Assembly: GCA_910578035.1 (NCBI GenBank) | Contig: CAJTOB010000031.1 | Location: 1 to 34,508, forward strand | Direction of reading: 5' to 3' | DNA length: 34,508 nt | Origin: an uncultured Muribaculaceae bacterium | GTDB lineage: Bacteria > Bacteroidota > Bacteroidia > Bacteroidales > Muribaculaceae | Shown: positions 25,005-32,608 of the stretch, in pieces | How the letters are laid out: every line of letters starts with the position of its first letter | Numbering within the stretch: position 1 is the stretch's first letter | The notes under the pieces: model-generated | The model's input: only the letters and a program-made list of their open reading frames with translations | Database searches by the model: none | Told to the model about the DNA's origin: nothing | Position numbers and translations under genes: made by a program

Positions 25005-25679
25005 TTGCAAAATAAATTGATTACAGCTCGTAATATACGGAAGACATTTGGTCAGCTTGAGGTGCTGAAGGGTATCGATATAGATATTGAGCCCCGGCGT
25101 GTCACAGCCATTGTCGGGCCAAGCGGGGCCGGCAAGACCACACTTCTTCAGATTATAGGAACGCTTATGACGCCCGACCGCGGCGGCTCTGTGCTGTACG
25201 ACGGTACAGAGGTAACGGCTCTCGGCGACTCCGCTCTTTCTCGATTCCGAAATCTCAACATAGGTTTTGTATTTCAGTTCCATCGTTTGCTTCCTGAGTT
25301 CACTCTCATTGAGAATGTAGCGATGCCGGCACTGATTGCCGGAGTTGCGCGTGAAGAAGCGTTCGACAGAGCCCGCAGACTTCTCGAACGGCTCAACCTC
25401 AAGGGGCGTGACGACCATAAGCCATCTGAGCTGTCTGGCGGAGAATGCCAGCGTGGAGCTGTCGCAAGGGCTTTGATAAACAAACCGAAGATAATCCTGG
25501 CCGACGAACCTTCGGGCAGTCTTGATTCTCAAAACAGGACACGGCTGCATCGCCTCTTCTTCGAACTTCGCGATGAACTCGATACAGGATTTGCAATTGT
25601 CACTCACGACGAGAATCTTGCCGCCGACGCCGATGTCGTGATTCATATGGCAGACGGCCGTATCAAGTCAATAATATAA
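25005..25679 (+). CDS. LolD-like ABC transporter ATP-binding protein
   Basis: This 224-residue ATPase has Walker A GPSGAGKTT (near residue 39), Q-loop FQFHRLLPEF, signature LSGGECQRGAVARAL, Walker B IILADEPSGSLD and H-switch IVTHD. The Q-loop region and the size match the LolD/MacB subfamily, which works with FtsX-like permeases to release lipoproteins or peptides from the membrane. No permease gene is adjacent. No ATG is available: the frame opens after a stop at 24996, and TTG at 25005 (or TTG 25017) must serve as start. The neighbour downstream encodes a lipoprotein. LolD assignment is likely but the partner decides. Confidence 0.85.
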   Translation: MQNKLITARNIRKTFGQLEVLKGIDIDIEPRRVTAIVGPSGAGKTTLLQIIGTLMTPDRGGSVLYDGTEVTALGDSALSRFRNLNIGFVFQFHRLLPEFTLIENVAMPALIAGVAREEAFDRARRLLERLNLKGRDDHKPSELSGGECQRGAVARALINKPKIILADEPSGSLDSQNRTRLHRLFFELRDELDTGFAIVTHDENLAADADVVIHMADGRIKSII

Positions 25680-25704
25680 TCTCTCATCAAATAAATCTTT
25701 GAAA

Positions 25705-26397
25705 ATGAAATTAACCCATTATCTCATTCTTGCAGCGGCCACCCTCTCCCTCGGTGCCTGCAACGGCAGCAGCGACGCTCCTTCTTTGTCGACATATGTA
25801 GATATTGTCACCCTTAAGTCAACAGATCAGCAGGGTTCGATTCTGACTTTTAGAAAGGAAAACGATTCACCTCTTGTGACACTATCGTGTTCTCAGGCTT
25901 TTTCTAAAGAGCAGATTGGTAAACGTATAGTGATTCTATATCAGCCGATCGGTGGGCTTGCACATGCCGAAAGCGGTGATGTCAATGTAATACAGGCCGG
26001 TTCGGTCTTCGGAAGTGGAGCCGCTCCTCTTCCAGCTGTTGTCGATACCCTTAATAATTGGTATAGCGATCAAATCTCCTATCTTCAGGCTTATAGAGCA
26101 GGCCAATATCTGAATCTTGCTATGCAGATGGCTTCAAGTCCTACGATTGCTCCAAAGAAATTCCAATGCTATGTCGATGAGACAACTCTTGATAGCGCAT
26201 ATCCTGAACTACATATAGTTTTTAAGAGTAATGCAGATATAGATCAGCAAGAATTAAGTTTTTACGGTTCGTATGATATCAGTGGAATCTGGAGCCGTCA
26301 GAACGTAGAAGGCATCAAGGTGATGTGCCGCGGTTATAGCGGGGATGTTGTGACTATAGAAAAAGATGATTCATCAATAATTAAACCAATAGAATAA
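25705..26397 (+). CDS. NigD-like lipoprotein
   Basis: This 230-residue lipoprotein has a signal peptide with lipobox LGAC (C16 or nearby in LSLGACNGSS). The domain that follows has strands with the GKRIVILYQPIGG pattern seen in NigD-like proteins of Bacteroidota, and a C-terminal beta domain. I start at ATG 25705; a TTG two codons earlier is less likely. NigD-like proteins are common in gut Bacteroidota and their role is poorly known; one was first seen next to a bacteriocin gene. Base composition is more AT-rich toward the 3' half than in neighbouring genes. It lies 25 bases after the ATPase gene and 6 before the DUF3467 gene. Confidence 0.7.
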   Translation: MKLTHYLILAAATLSLGACNGSSDAPSLSTYVDIVTLKSTDQQGSILTFRKENDSPLVTLSCSQAFSKEQIGKRIVILYQPIGGLAHAESGDVNVIQAGSVFGSGAAPLPAVVDTLNNWYSDQISYLQAYRAGQYLNLAMQMASSPTIAPKKFQCYVDETTLDSAYPELHIVFKSNADIDQQELSFYGSYDISGIWSRQNVEGIKVMCRGYSGDVVTIEKDDSSIIKPIE

Positions 26398-26403
26398 AAT
26401 AAC

Positions 26404-26712
26404 ATGGATAAGAAACAGGAACTTAAAATAGAGCTTGCCCCTGAAATTGCAGGCGGACACTATGCGAATCTTGCACTCATCGCTCACAGCGGAAATGAAT
26501 TTTTCCTTGACTTTATCTGCGTGGCTCCCAATATGCCTCAGGCCCGCGTTCAGAGCCGCATTGTCATGAGCCCCGAAAATGCCAAGACCCTTCTGTTTGC
26601 TCTTCGCGACAATATCGCCAAATACGAGCAGACATTCGGCGAAATCCAGCGCAAGGCTCCTGTGGCCTCCAATACCCCCAAGGGCGGTATTCCCAACCCC
26701 TTCGAAGCTTAA
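26404..26712 (+). CDS. DUF3467 family protein
   Basis: This 102-residue cytoplasmic protein has the DUF3467 pattern: an initial strand (KIELAPEIAGGHYANLALI), EFFLDFICVAPN, RVQSRIVMSPENAKTLLFALRDNIAKYEQTFG, and a loose Pro/Gly-rich tail. The family is small, conserved in Bacteroidota and some other bacteria, and its function is unknown. Codon use matches highly expressed genes such as rplS. It lies between the lipoprotein gene and cysS (ATG 15 bases after its stop). Confidence 0.9.
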   Translation: MDKKQELKIELAPEIAGGHYANLALIAHSGNEFFLDFICVAPNMPQARVQSRIVMSPENAKTLLFALRDNIAKYEQTFGEIQRKAPVASNTPKGGIPNPFEA

Positions 26713-26727
26713 TAATTGCCTGAGGCC

Positions 26728-28209
26728 ATGAAAGCCAATAACCTGGTTATATACAACTCGCTGTCACGGCAGAAAGAGGCTTTTGAGCCGCTCAATGCTC
26801 CTCACGTAGGCATGTATGTGTGTGGTCCGACTGTCTATGGCGACGGTCATCTTGGGCATGCCCGCCCGGCTATCACCTTCGACATCGTTTTCCGCTATCT
26901 CACCCATCTTGGATACAAGGTGCGCTATGTGCGCAATATAACCGATGTGGGCCATCTGGAGCATGATGCAGATGACGGCGAGGACAAAATAGCAAAAAAA
27001 GCGCGTCTTGAGCAGCTCGAACCGATGGAAGTAGTGCAGCACTATCTGCTGCGCTACCATCGTGCAATGGACGCTCTCGGTGTTCTGCCGCCATCTATCG
27101 AACCTCATGCGTCCGGTCATATAATCGAGCAGATAGAGTATATCAAATCGATTCTCGAAAGCGGATATGCTTATGAGAGCGAAGGCTCGGTCTATTTCGA
27201 CGTGCCCAAATTCAACCGCGACTATGGTTACGGCAAACTCTCCGGCCGCAACATCGACGAACTTCTTGCAACGACCAGAGCTCTCGACGGCCAGGAACAG
27301 AAGCGGAATCCCGCAGATTTCGCCCTTTGGAAAAAGGCCGCACCAGAGCATATCATGCATTGGCCATCGCCATGGAGCGAAGGCTTTCCCGGGTGGCATC
27401 TGGAGTGCTCGACTATGAGCGAGAAATACCTCGGTCGCCATTTCGACATTCACGGTGGTGGAATGGACCTCAAGTTCCCGCATCATGAATGCGAAATTGC
27501 GCAGTCTGTGGCGCATAACGGCGAACCCACCGTGCGATACTGGATGCACAATAATATGATAACCATCAACGGTAAGAAGATGGGAAAGTCTTTGGGTAAT
27601 TTCATTACTCTCGACGAATTTTTTACAGGCTCACATCCTCTTCTGGAGCAGCCCTATTCGCCGATGACTATCCGCTTCTTCATATTGCAGGCTCATTATC
27701 GCGGCACCGTAGATTTCAGCAACGAGGCCCTGCAGAGCGCTGAGAAAGCTCTTGCCCGCATGAGCGACGGTTATCGTCGCCTTCAGGATTTGAAGCCCTC
27801 CGAGACCTCGACTCTCGAAGGCGTTGCCGACCTTGAGAAGCGCGCTTATGAGGCCCTCGATGATGATTTCAACACTCCCGTGCTCATCGGTGTGCTCTTT
27901 GATGCCGTACGCTTGATAAATCAGGTGAACGACCACACAGCGACGGCCTCTCAAGCCGATATAGATGCTCTTAAAGCCCTTTTCGACACATTCCTGATAG
28001 AGATTCTCGGAATCACTCCCGATGGCGCCGCAGCAGGCTCTGCTGCCGACCTCAAGCCATATCACGATGCAGTCGATTTGCTTCTGCAAATACGAGCCGA
28101 AGCCAAATCCCGGAAAGACTGGGCTACGTCCGATCTTATCCGCGACCGTCTTGCCGCAATCGGCTTCAGCGTCAAGGATACCAAGGACGGTGTGGAGTGG
28201 TCGCTCTAA
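26728..28209 (+). CDS. cysS: Cysteine-tRNA ligase
   Basis: CysRS activates cysteine and charges tRNA-Cys. This 493-residue class I enzyme has the zinc-binding cysteine in VCGPTVYGDGHLGHARP (HLGH is its HIGH motif, near residue 34), the WHLECS and HHECE zinc motifs, and KKMGKSLGN as the KMSKS motif. The C-terminal anticodon domain is of normal length. I start at ATG 26728, since the frame from 26716 begins with TTG and adds little. It is the last gene of the plus-strand run and is followed by an 18-bp perfect hairpin. Confidence 0.97.
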   Translation: MKANNLVIYNSLSRQKEAFEPLNAPHVGMYVCGPTVYGDGHLGHARPAITFDIVFRYLTHLGYKVRYVRNITDVGHLEHDADDGEDKIAKKARLEQLEPMEVVQHYLLRYHRAMDALGVLPPSIEPHASGHIIEQIEYIKSILESGYAYESEGSVYFDVPKFNRDYGYGKLSGRNIDELLATTRALDGQEQKRNPADFALWKKAAPEHIMHWPSPWSEGFPGWHLECSTMSEKYLGRHFDIHGGGMDLKFPHHECEIAQSVAHNGEPTVRYWMHNNMITINGKKMGKSLGNFITLDEFFTGSHPLLEQPYSPMTIRFFILQAHYRGTVDFSNEALQSAEKALARMSDGYRRLQDLKPSETSTLEGVADLEKRAYEALDDDFNTPVLIGVLFDAVRLINQVNDHTATASQADIDALKALFDTFLIEILGITPDGAAAGSAADLKPYHDAVDLLLQIRAEAKSRKDWATSDLIRDRLAAIGFSVKDTKDGVEWSL

Positions 28210-28244
28210 ACACCTTGTTTAGAATCAGACTTTTATAAATACTT

Positions 28245-28290
28245 AAATATAGAATTAGGACAACCATAAGGCTGTCCTAATTCTATATTT
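28245..28290. terminator. Bidirectional terminator between cysS and the CotH-type gene
   Basis: AAATATAGAATTAGGACA (28245-28262) and its exact reverse complement (28273-28290) form an 18-bp perfect stem with a 10-base loop. Each strand ends in a T-rich stretch. It lies between two convergent genes, so one element probably serves both. Confidence 0.9.
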
Positions 28291-28302
28291 TGTATTTATT
28301 TT

Positions 28303-30249
28303 TTAGCGAACGAGGAGTTTTACAGAATTGCCTCCACACTTGCCGATATAAAGGCCGGGTGAGAGTGGTGCCGTTACGGTTTTGCCTTCGAAAATCTTTA
28401 CACCCTGAAGATTGTAGACTGCGAATGGAACATCCGAGTCGACGGAGCATATACTGCGGCCGTCTACACAAAGTTTTGTCTCGTTGTTGTTGTGTATGTT
28501 TGTAATGCCGCTGATATCGGGGTCATAGCCGAGTTTTCCGTGCAGCTGAGTGTAGCGTTGCTCTACAAAATCAAGCATGTTGTTTACTGCGATTTCAAAT
28601 GTAGGCTCGTCGCGCGGATTTTCGTGCACTCTCTGGTCCAGAATTGGCCAGCGCATGAAATTGAGGCGCTGTGCATCTTGAATAAGTTCGGCCTGGTGAC
28701 GGATAAACTTTTGCAGGCTTTCGATGTTGAGGTCTCTGTCGTTTACAGCAATCGACCAAATGCGCGATATCTCGTTTCGTGTAGCCGGATCGTCTATGAA
28801 AATGCGACGTACCATACGGCGTGTAACACCTCCCGCATCACTTCCTGCTGATGTAAAGAGATATGTGCTGTATTTTGTGCGTTCGCATACAGGGTAACAT
28901 CGGTTGTCATTGTCGAAACCGAGGTCGAAATCCCATACAGGACCGAAATAGAGTTTCGGGTCATTGCGTTTCTTGTAGCAATAAATGCTCCAGCACTGGT
29001 CGTGATTTCCGCAAAGTTCGTTTGTCAGAATATGACCTACAAATGAGTCTATATCAAAGAGTGAGCGGTAGCCTTTTTCGGGGTCTGTGAATTCGTAGGA
29101 ATATATCCGTTTCTCTACCTCATTGAAGTAATTTTTTATATAGTTGAATTGCTCTGTGGTGCCGCCGTCATCAGGCGATTTTATGGTGACGGGCATTTGC
29201 ATGTTCGATACGAACCATTCGCCGGCTGGTTCCTGATCGGCATATCCGTCTATTTCAAGGAGGTAGCCGCCGGTGAGCGCATCGCCTTCAATGTCGGAAG
29301 TCTCCATTTCGTCTATGTCTACTCTGTTTGGACGGACATCAACCTGGTCGCCGAACTGATAGACGCCTTTGTATTCGCCGTTCAGTGTCACTTCAACAAG
29401 GCGTGCCCACGGTGAATAGGCTGCTCCGAAGCGGCGTGAGACTTCGAATGCTACCATGTTTCTCATCAACGACTTGTCGCCATAGTTGTTGACAAGTGTC
29501 CATTTTTTACCCTCGGCCGGTGCGTCGAGCGGACTTTGCTTTTTATCGAATTTTATACGCCAGGGCTTTTTGGGAAGAGAGCGCGAATAGTTGCCGCGCT
29601 CGCGGACTCCGGCAGGCTTGTTGATGTCTATTTTGCCGTTTTCATCGATTATTATGATGTTCGATGGAATTTCGGTCTCTTTATCAAAAGGTTCGACTCC
29701 ATCTTTGGTATTTATTACCACCATTGGCAGTTCAGTGAAACGGAATAGTCTCGAATCGTCGCCTTCGCTTTCATAACCGTAAAATTCAAGTTCGGCTATA
29801 TTGCACCTTGCATCATGCGGCCCAATATAGCGCACGTATCGGAATGACCTCGAGACATTGATATCGGCATAGTCCATATGTCCTATTACACCTTTTTCCG
29901 TAATGAGGTAGATAGGTAGGGCGTCGAGCCAATCTGCCTGGTTTGCTCCTTGAATCATGCCGAGAATCGTTCGTTTTTCACCATTGTATATGTCGTTTCT
30001 TGGAGACCATCCGACCTTGGTTATTACATGCTTTTTGCCAAGATCAAGTCCGACCCAGGTGTAACTGCGGTCAACGGAGGCATAATAAGTCGATAAATCG
30101 CCGTCGAATGCATTCGGCGCCGCGTTTATTTCGCGGCCTTGCTCATAGCTCCAGCCGGCCGAACCGATGGGTGTGCCTGTCAGTTTTGTCTGAGCCGAAG
30201 CCGCCGAGGCTGCAAGGAGACAGAGCGACAGAAGCAGATTTCTGTTCAT
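28303..30249 (-). CDS. Secreted CotH-type protein with discoidin-like domain and type IX-like tail
   Basis: This 648-residue protein has a signal peptide (MNRNLLLSLCLLAASAASAQ). An N-terminal discoidin/F5-8C-like domain follows (WVGLDLGKKHVITKVGW and RYVRYIGPHDARCNIAELEFYGYE). The CotH kinase domain then has GNYSRSLPKKPWRIKF, NNYGDKSLMRN, YKGVYQFGD, and LYFGPVWDFDLGFDND with the acidic metal-binding cluster. The last 40 residues (VYNLQGVKIF to VKLLVR) look like a type IX secretion tail, with the GLYI core. CotH proteins are atypical secreted protein kinases in spore formers; targets here are unknown. The gene is monocistronic, on the opposite strand to both neighbours. Surface location is inferred. 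Confidence 0.85.
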   Translation of the reverse strand: MNRNLLLSLCLLAASAASAQTKLTGTPIGSAGWSYEQGREINAAPNAFDGDLSTYYASVDRSYTWVGLDLGKKHVITKVGWSPRNDIYNGEKRTILGMIQGANQADWLDALPIYLITEKGVIGHMDYADINVSRSFRYVRYIGPHDARCNIAELEFYGYESEGDDSRLFRFTELPMVVINTKDGVEPFDKETEIPSNIIIIDENGKIDINKPAGVRERGNYSRSLPKKPWRIKFDKKQSPLDAPAEGKKWTLVNNYGDKSLMRNMVAFEVSRRFGAAYSPWARLVEVTLNGEYKGVYQFGDQVDVRPNRVDIDEMETSDIEGDALTGGYLLEIDGYADQEPAGEWFVSNMQMPVTIKSPDDGGTTEQFNYIKNYFNEVEKRIYSYEFTDPEKGYRSLFDIDSFVGHILTNELCGNHDQCWSIYCYKKRNDPKLYFGPVWDFDLGFDNDNRCYPVCERTKYSTYLFTSAGSDAGGVTRRMVRRIFIDDPATRNEISRIWSIAVNDRDLNIESLQKFIRHQAELIQDAQRLNFMRWPILDQRVHENPRDEPTFEIAVNNMLDFVEQRYTQLHGKLGYDPDISGITNIHNNNETKLCVDGRSICSVDSDVPFAVYNLQGVKIFEGKTVTAPLSPGLYIGKCGGNSVKLLVR

Positions 30250-30288
30250 AGTGTTTTAGGTATAGTATATGTGATTGTGTTGGCTCTA

Positions 30289-30296
30289 CAAATATA
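30289..30296 (-). promoter_or_regulatory. -7 promoter element of the CotH-type gene
   Basis: The minus strand reads TATATTTG (TAnnTTTG). No TTTG is present 19-20 bases upstream; that position instead touches the inverted repeat at 30318-30362, suggesting regulated use. Confidence 0.5.
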
Positions 30297-30317
30297 GCGA
30301 GAATTTTGTCGCGTAGA

Positions 30318-30385
30318 AGTGCCATAATCACTCCTGCGCCTCTGGCATACTATTATGGCACTATTGAATACTATTTTGATGCACT
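30318..30385. repeat. Inverted repeat and 21-base-spaced direct repeat upstream of cotH and rplS
   Basis: AGTGCCATAAT (30318-30328) and ATTATGGCACT (30352-30362) are an 11-bp perfect inverted repeat. ATACTATTATGGCACT (30347-30362) recurs as ATACTATTTTGATGCACT (30368-30385) with its start 21 bases further on, two DNA turns. The element lies in a position suited to a regulator of the CotH-type gene. Otherwise the 284 bases between the genes hold two promoters and the rplS leader. Confidence 0.6.
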
Positions 30386-30421
30386 TTTAGAAACACCACC
30401 TTGTCTGATAGTGAAATAAAT

Positions 30422-30452
30422 TTTGACGTAAGCGAAAAAAATGCTAACTTTG
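30422..30452 (+). promoter_or_regulatory. Promoter of rplS
   Basis: TTTG (30422-30425), a 19-base spacer and TAACTTTG (30445-30452) give a near-ideal Bacteroidota promoter, as expected for a ribosomal protein gene. Transcription would start near 30458. Confidence 0.85.
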
Positions 30453-30457
30453 CAGCC

Positions 30458-30533
30458 GGTTTCGTAATCTCTGGCAGGACATGCAGCCTGCGAATATTGC
30501 GAATAATGTTAACATTATAAATCGATTAGTACA
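30458..30533 (+). promoter_or_regulatory. Structured leader of rplS (candidate ribosomal-protein leader)
   Basis: About 76 bases separate the predicted start of transcription from the ATG. They hold a hairpin (GCAGG 30474-30478 with CCTGC 30487-30491), two GCGAATA copies 9 bases apart, and a perfect 16-base palindrome ATAATGTTAACATTAT at 30503-30518 that ends 15 bases before the ATG. Autoregulatory leaders are known for L19 in some phyla; that this is one is inference. Confidence 0.45.
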
Positions 30534-30893
30534 ATGGATTTGATTAAGATTGCCGAAGAAGCTTTCGCTACAGGCAAGCAGCACCCCGAATTCGCCGCCG
30601 GCGACACAATTACTGTCGCTTACCGTATCAAAGAAGGTAACAAAGAGCGTATCCAGCAGTACCGCGGTGTTGTAATCCGCATTTCTGGAGAAGGCGCAAA
30701 GAAGCGTTTCACCGTTCGCAAAATGAGCGATAACATCGGTGTAGAGCGTATCTTCCCCATCGAATCACCCTTTATCGATTCGATTACCGTAAACAAATAC
30801 GGTAAAGTTCGTCGCGCAAAACTTTACTATCTCCGCAAGCTCACCGGCAAGAAAGCCCGTATCAAAGAGCGTCGCGTAGTAGTGAAGAAATAA
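30534..30893 (+). CDS. rplS: 50S ribosomal protein L19
   Basis: L19 sits at the 30S-50S interface of the ribosome. This 119-residue protein is of normal length and has the family signature region RIQQYRGVVIRISGEGAKKRFTVRKMS and YYLRKLTGKKARIKE near the end. The first residues MDLIKIAEEAF match L19 N-termini. It has a strong promoter, a structured leader and its own terminator, so it is monocistronic here. In many bacteria rplS follows trmD; here it does not. Confidence 0.98.
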   Translation: MDLIKIAEEAFATGKQHPEFAAGDTITVAYRIKEGNKERIQQYRGVVIRISGEGAKKRFTVRKMSDNIGVERIFPIESPFIDSITVNKYGKVRRAKLYYLRKLTGKKARIKERRVVVKK

Positions 30894-30913
30894 TTCTTCT
30901 CCGACACAAAACA

Positions 30914-30951
30914 AAAAAGCGTTCCGCAGCCTTGAGCTCGGAGCGCTTTTT
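30914..30951 (+). terminator. Terminator after rplS
   Basis: AAAAAGCGTTCCG pairs with CGGAGCGCTTTTT (one G-T wobble) around a 12-base loop, ending in a five-T run. It lies 21 bases past the rplS stop and is a canonical intrinsic terminator. Confidence 0.9.
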
Positions 30952-31016
30952 GATTAGAACTGCTAAAGAGGGCGGCAATCACATAATATAACTTGTCTGA
31001 AAGGGGCAAAGAAAAA

Positions 31017-31048
31017 ATTGGAAATAGGGGAAAAATAACTTATCTTTG
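31017..31048 (+). promoter_or_regulatory. Promoter of mdh
   Basis: ATTG (31017-31020), a 20-base spacer and TATCTTTG (31041-31048) give a good match to the Bacteroidota consensus. The leader is about 48 bases. Confidence 0.75.
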
Positions 31049-31101
31049 CCTTTGGAATATATAACACAACTAACATAACTATCAACCTATACTCTTAAAC
31101 T

Positions 31102-32028
31102 ATGTCTAAAGTAACTGTTGTTGGTGCCGGTAATGTCGGTGCTACATGTGCAAATGTATTGGTTACCAATCAGGTGGCCGACGAGGTTGTTCTTCTTGAT
31201 ATCAAAGAAGGCGTATCCGAAGGCAAAGCAATGGATATCATGCAGACCGCCAATATCCTCGGTCTGAACACCCGCCTCACCGGCGTGACCAACAACTACG
31301 CCATGACCGCAGGCAGCGACGTTGTTGTCATCACCTCCGGTATTCCCCGCAAGCCCGGCATGACCCGCGAAGAACTTATCGGTGTAAACGCAGGTATCGT
31401 TAAGTCTGTAACAGATAATGTGCTTGCACATTCTCCCAACGCCATCATCGTGTGCGTGAGCAACCCCATGGACACTATGACCTATCTCATTCACCGCGAA
31501 ACCAAACTTCCCCGCAACCGAATCATCGGTATGGGCGGTGCTCTCGACAGCGCACGCTTCAAATATTTCCTGAGCATGGCTCTCGGTGCAAACCCCAATG
31601 AAATCGAAGGCATCGTAATCGGCGGTCACGGCGACACCACAATGATTCCCCTGAAGCGCTATGCTGCTTACCGCGGTATTCCCGCCTCTTCTCTGATGCC
31701 TGCCGAACAGCTCGACAAGGTTGCTGCCGACACCATGGTAGGCGGTGCTACTCTCACCAAACTTCTCGGAACTTCCGCATGGTACGCTCCCGGTGCAGCT
31801 GCCGCTCAGGTTGTTGCTGCCGTTCTCGGCGACCAGAAGCGTCTCATTTCGTGCTCGGCTCTGCTCGAAGGCGAATATGGCGAAAAAGACCTCTGCATCG
31901 GCGTTCCCTGTATTCTCGGTCGCAACGGTATCGAAAAGATTGTTGAATTCGACCTCAACGAAGAAGAAAAGGCACTCTTCGCCGCTTCGGCTGCTGCAGT
32001 ACACAAAACCAACGCTGCACTTAACTAA
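31102..32028 (+). CDS. mdh: Malate dehydrogenase (LDH-like type)
   Basis: This enzyme interconverts malate and oxaloacetate with NAD(H) in central metabolism and, in Bacteroidales, in the fumarate/succinate fermentation branch. It is 308 residues. The NAD fold starts with VVGAGNVGATCA (GxGxxG at 8-13). Substrate-binding arginines lie in GIPRKPGMTREEL, where R in place of Q marks malate rather than lactate specificity. SNPMD and the catalytic histidine in GGHGDTTMIP near residue 175 are present. It has its own promoter and a hairpin behind the stop. Confidence 0.97.
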   Translation: MSKVTVVGAGNVGATCANVLVTNQVADEVVLLDIKEGVSEGKAMDIMQTANILGLNTRLTGVTNNYAMTAGSDVVVITSGIPRKPGMTREELIGVNAGIVKSVTDNVLAHSPNAIIVCVSNPMDTMTYLIHRETKLPRNRIIGMGGALDSARFKYFLSMALGANPNEIEGIVIGGHGDTTMIPLKRYAAYRGIPASSLMPAEQLDKVAADTMVGGATLTKLLGTSAWYAPGAAAAQVVAAVLGDQKRLISCSALLEGEYGEKDLCIGVPCILGRNGIEKIVEFDLNEEEKALFAASAAAVHKTNAALN

Positions 32029-32054
32029 ACCTGCGGCTTCGGATAAACGTTAAA

Positions 32055-32089
32055 ATAACACGCGGGATGCTCTGCTTCCCGCGTGTTAT
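32055..32089 (+). terminator. Hairpin after mdh
   Basis: ATAACACGCGGGA and TCCCGCGTGTTAT form a 13-bp perfect stem with a 9-base loop. No T run follows; since no promoter is visible before the next gene (ATG 32122), some readthrough is likely. Confidence 0.75.
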
Positions 32090-32121
32090 GTGTAAGAAAT
32101 AGAAAAAATCTTCTCAGAAAT

Positions 32122-32604
32122 ATGAATAAGATTGCATATATATTCGCGTCTGCCGCACTCTTGGCTCTCGGAGCATGCACTTCGAAACAGGCCGAAGAAA
32201 CAGGCTCTGAGCAGCCCGTGGCAGCTGAAGCTTCGAGCGAAATTGTCGCCCCTGTAGCTGAAGGTGGTAAGGTGATTGAACTTACCGATTCCAAAGACTA
32301 CGCACCCGGTGTGAAGGTGTCTCAGCTTACGGTTCTTGATTTCAATGCCGTATGGTGTGGTCCATGTCGCCAGCTAACTCCTGTCCTGGAAGAACTTGCC
32401 GCAAAATATGATGGCAAGGTCACATTTGTGTCTGTCGATGTCGATAAATACGGAGACTTGTTTGAAGCATACAATCTCGGAACAAGTATTCCTGCCGTAC
32501 TCTTCCTTTATCCCGACGGAAGCAAGAAGTCCTATATCGGTACTGGAGATTTGTTGCCGGCCGATAAATTCGAGGCACTTATAGACGCGGCTCTCGCAAA
32601 ATAA
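32122..32604 (+). CDS. Thioredoxin-family lipoprotein
   Basis: This 160-residue protein has a lipoprotein signal (lipobox LGAC, C19), an Ala/Glu-rich linker (20-48), and a thioredoxin fold with the active site WCGPC (W78 to C82). The cis-proline is in the TSIPAVLF segment. It is a periplasmic or envelope-anchored thiol oxidoreductase; WCGPC is the reducing type, so a reductant is needed. Start 32122 is chosen since the longer frame starts inside the mdh hairpin. The helicase gene begins 4 bases after its stop, so the pair is cotranscribed, although the two products are in different compartments. Confidence 0.9.
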   Translation: MNKIAYIFASAALLALGACTSKQAEETGSEQPVAAEASSEIVAPVAEGGKVIELTDSKDYAPGVKVSQLTVLDFNAVWCGPCRQLTPVLEELAAKYDGKVTFVSVDVDKYGDLFEAYNLGTSIPAVLFLYPDGSKKSYIGTGDLLPADKFEALIDAALAK

Positions 32605-32608
32605 CAAT

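Noticed and set aside
31087..32004. Open frame of 305 codons on the minus strand opposite mdh
   Set aside because: It mirrors mdh exactly, has no promoter or family-like motif, and mdh is unambiguous. High-codon-bias genes often leave a long open antisense frame.
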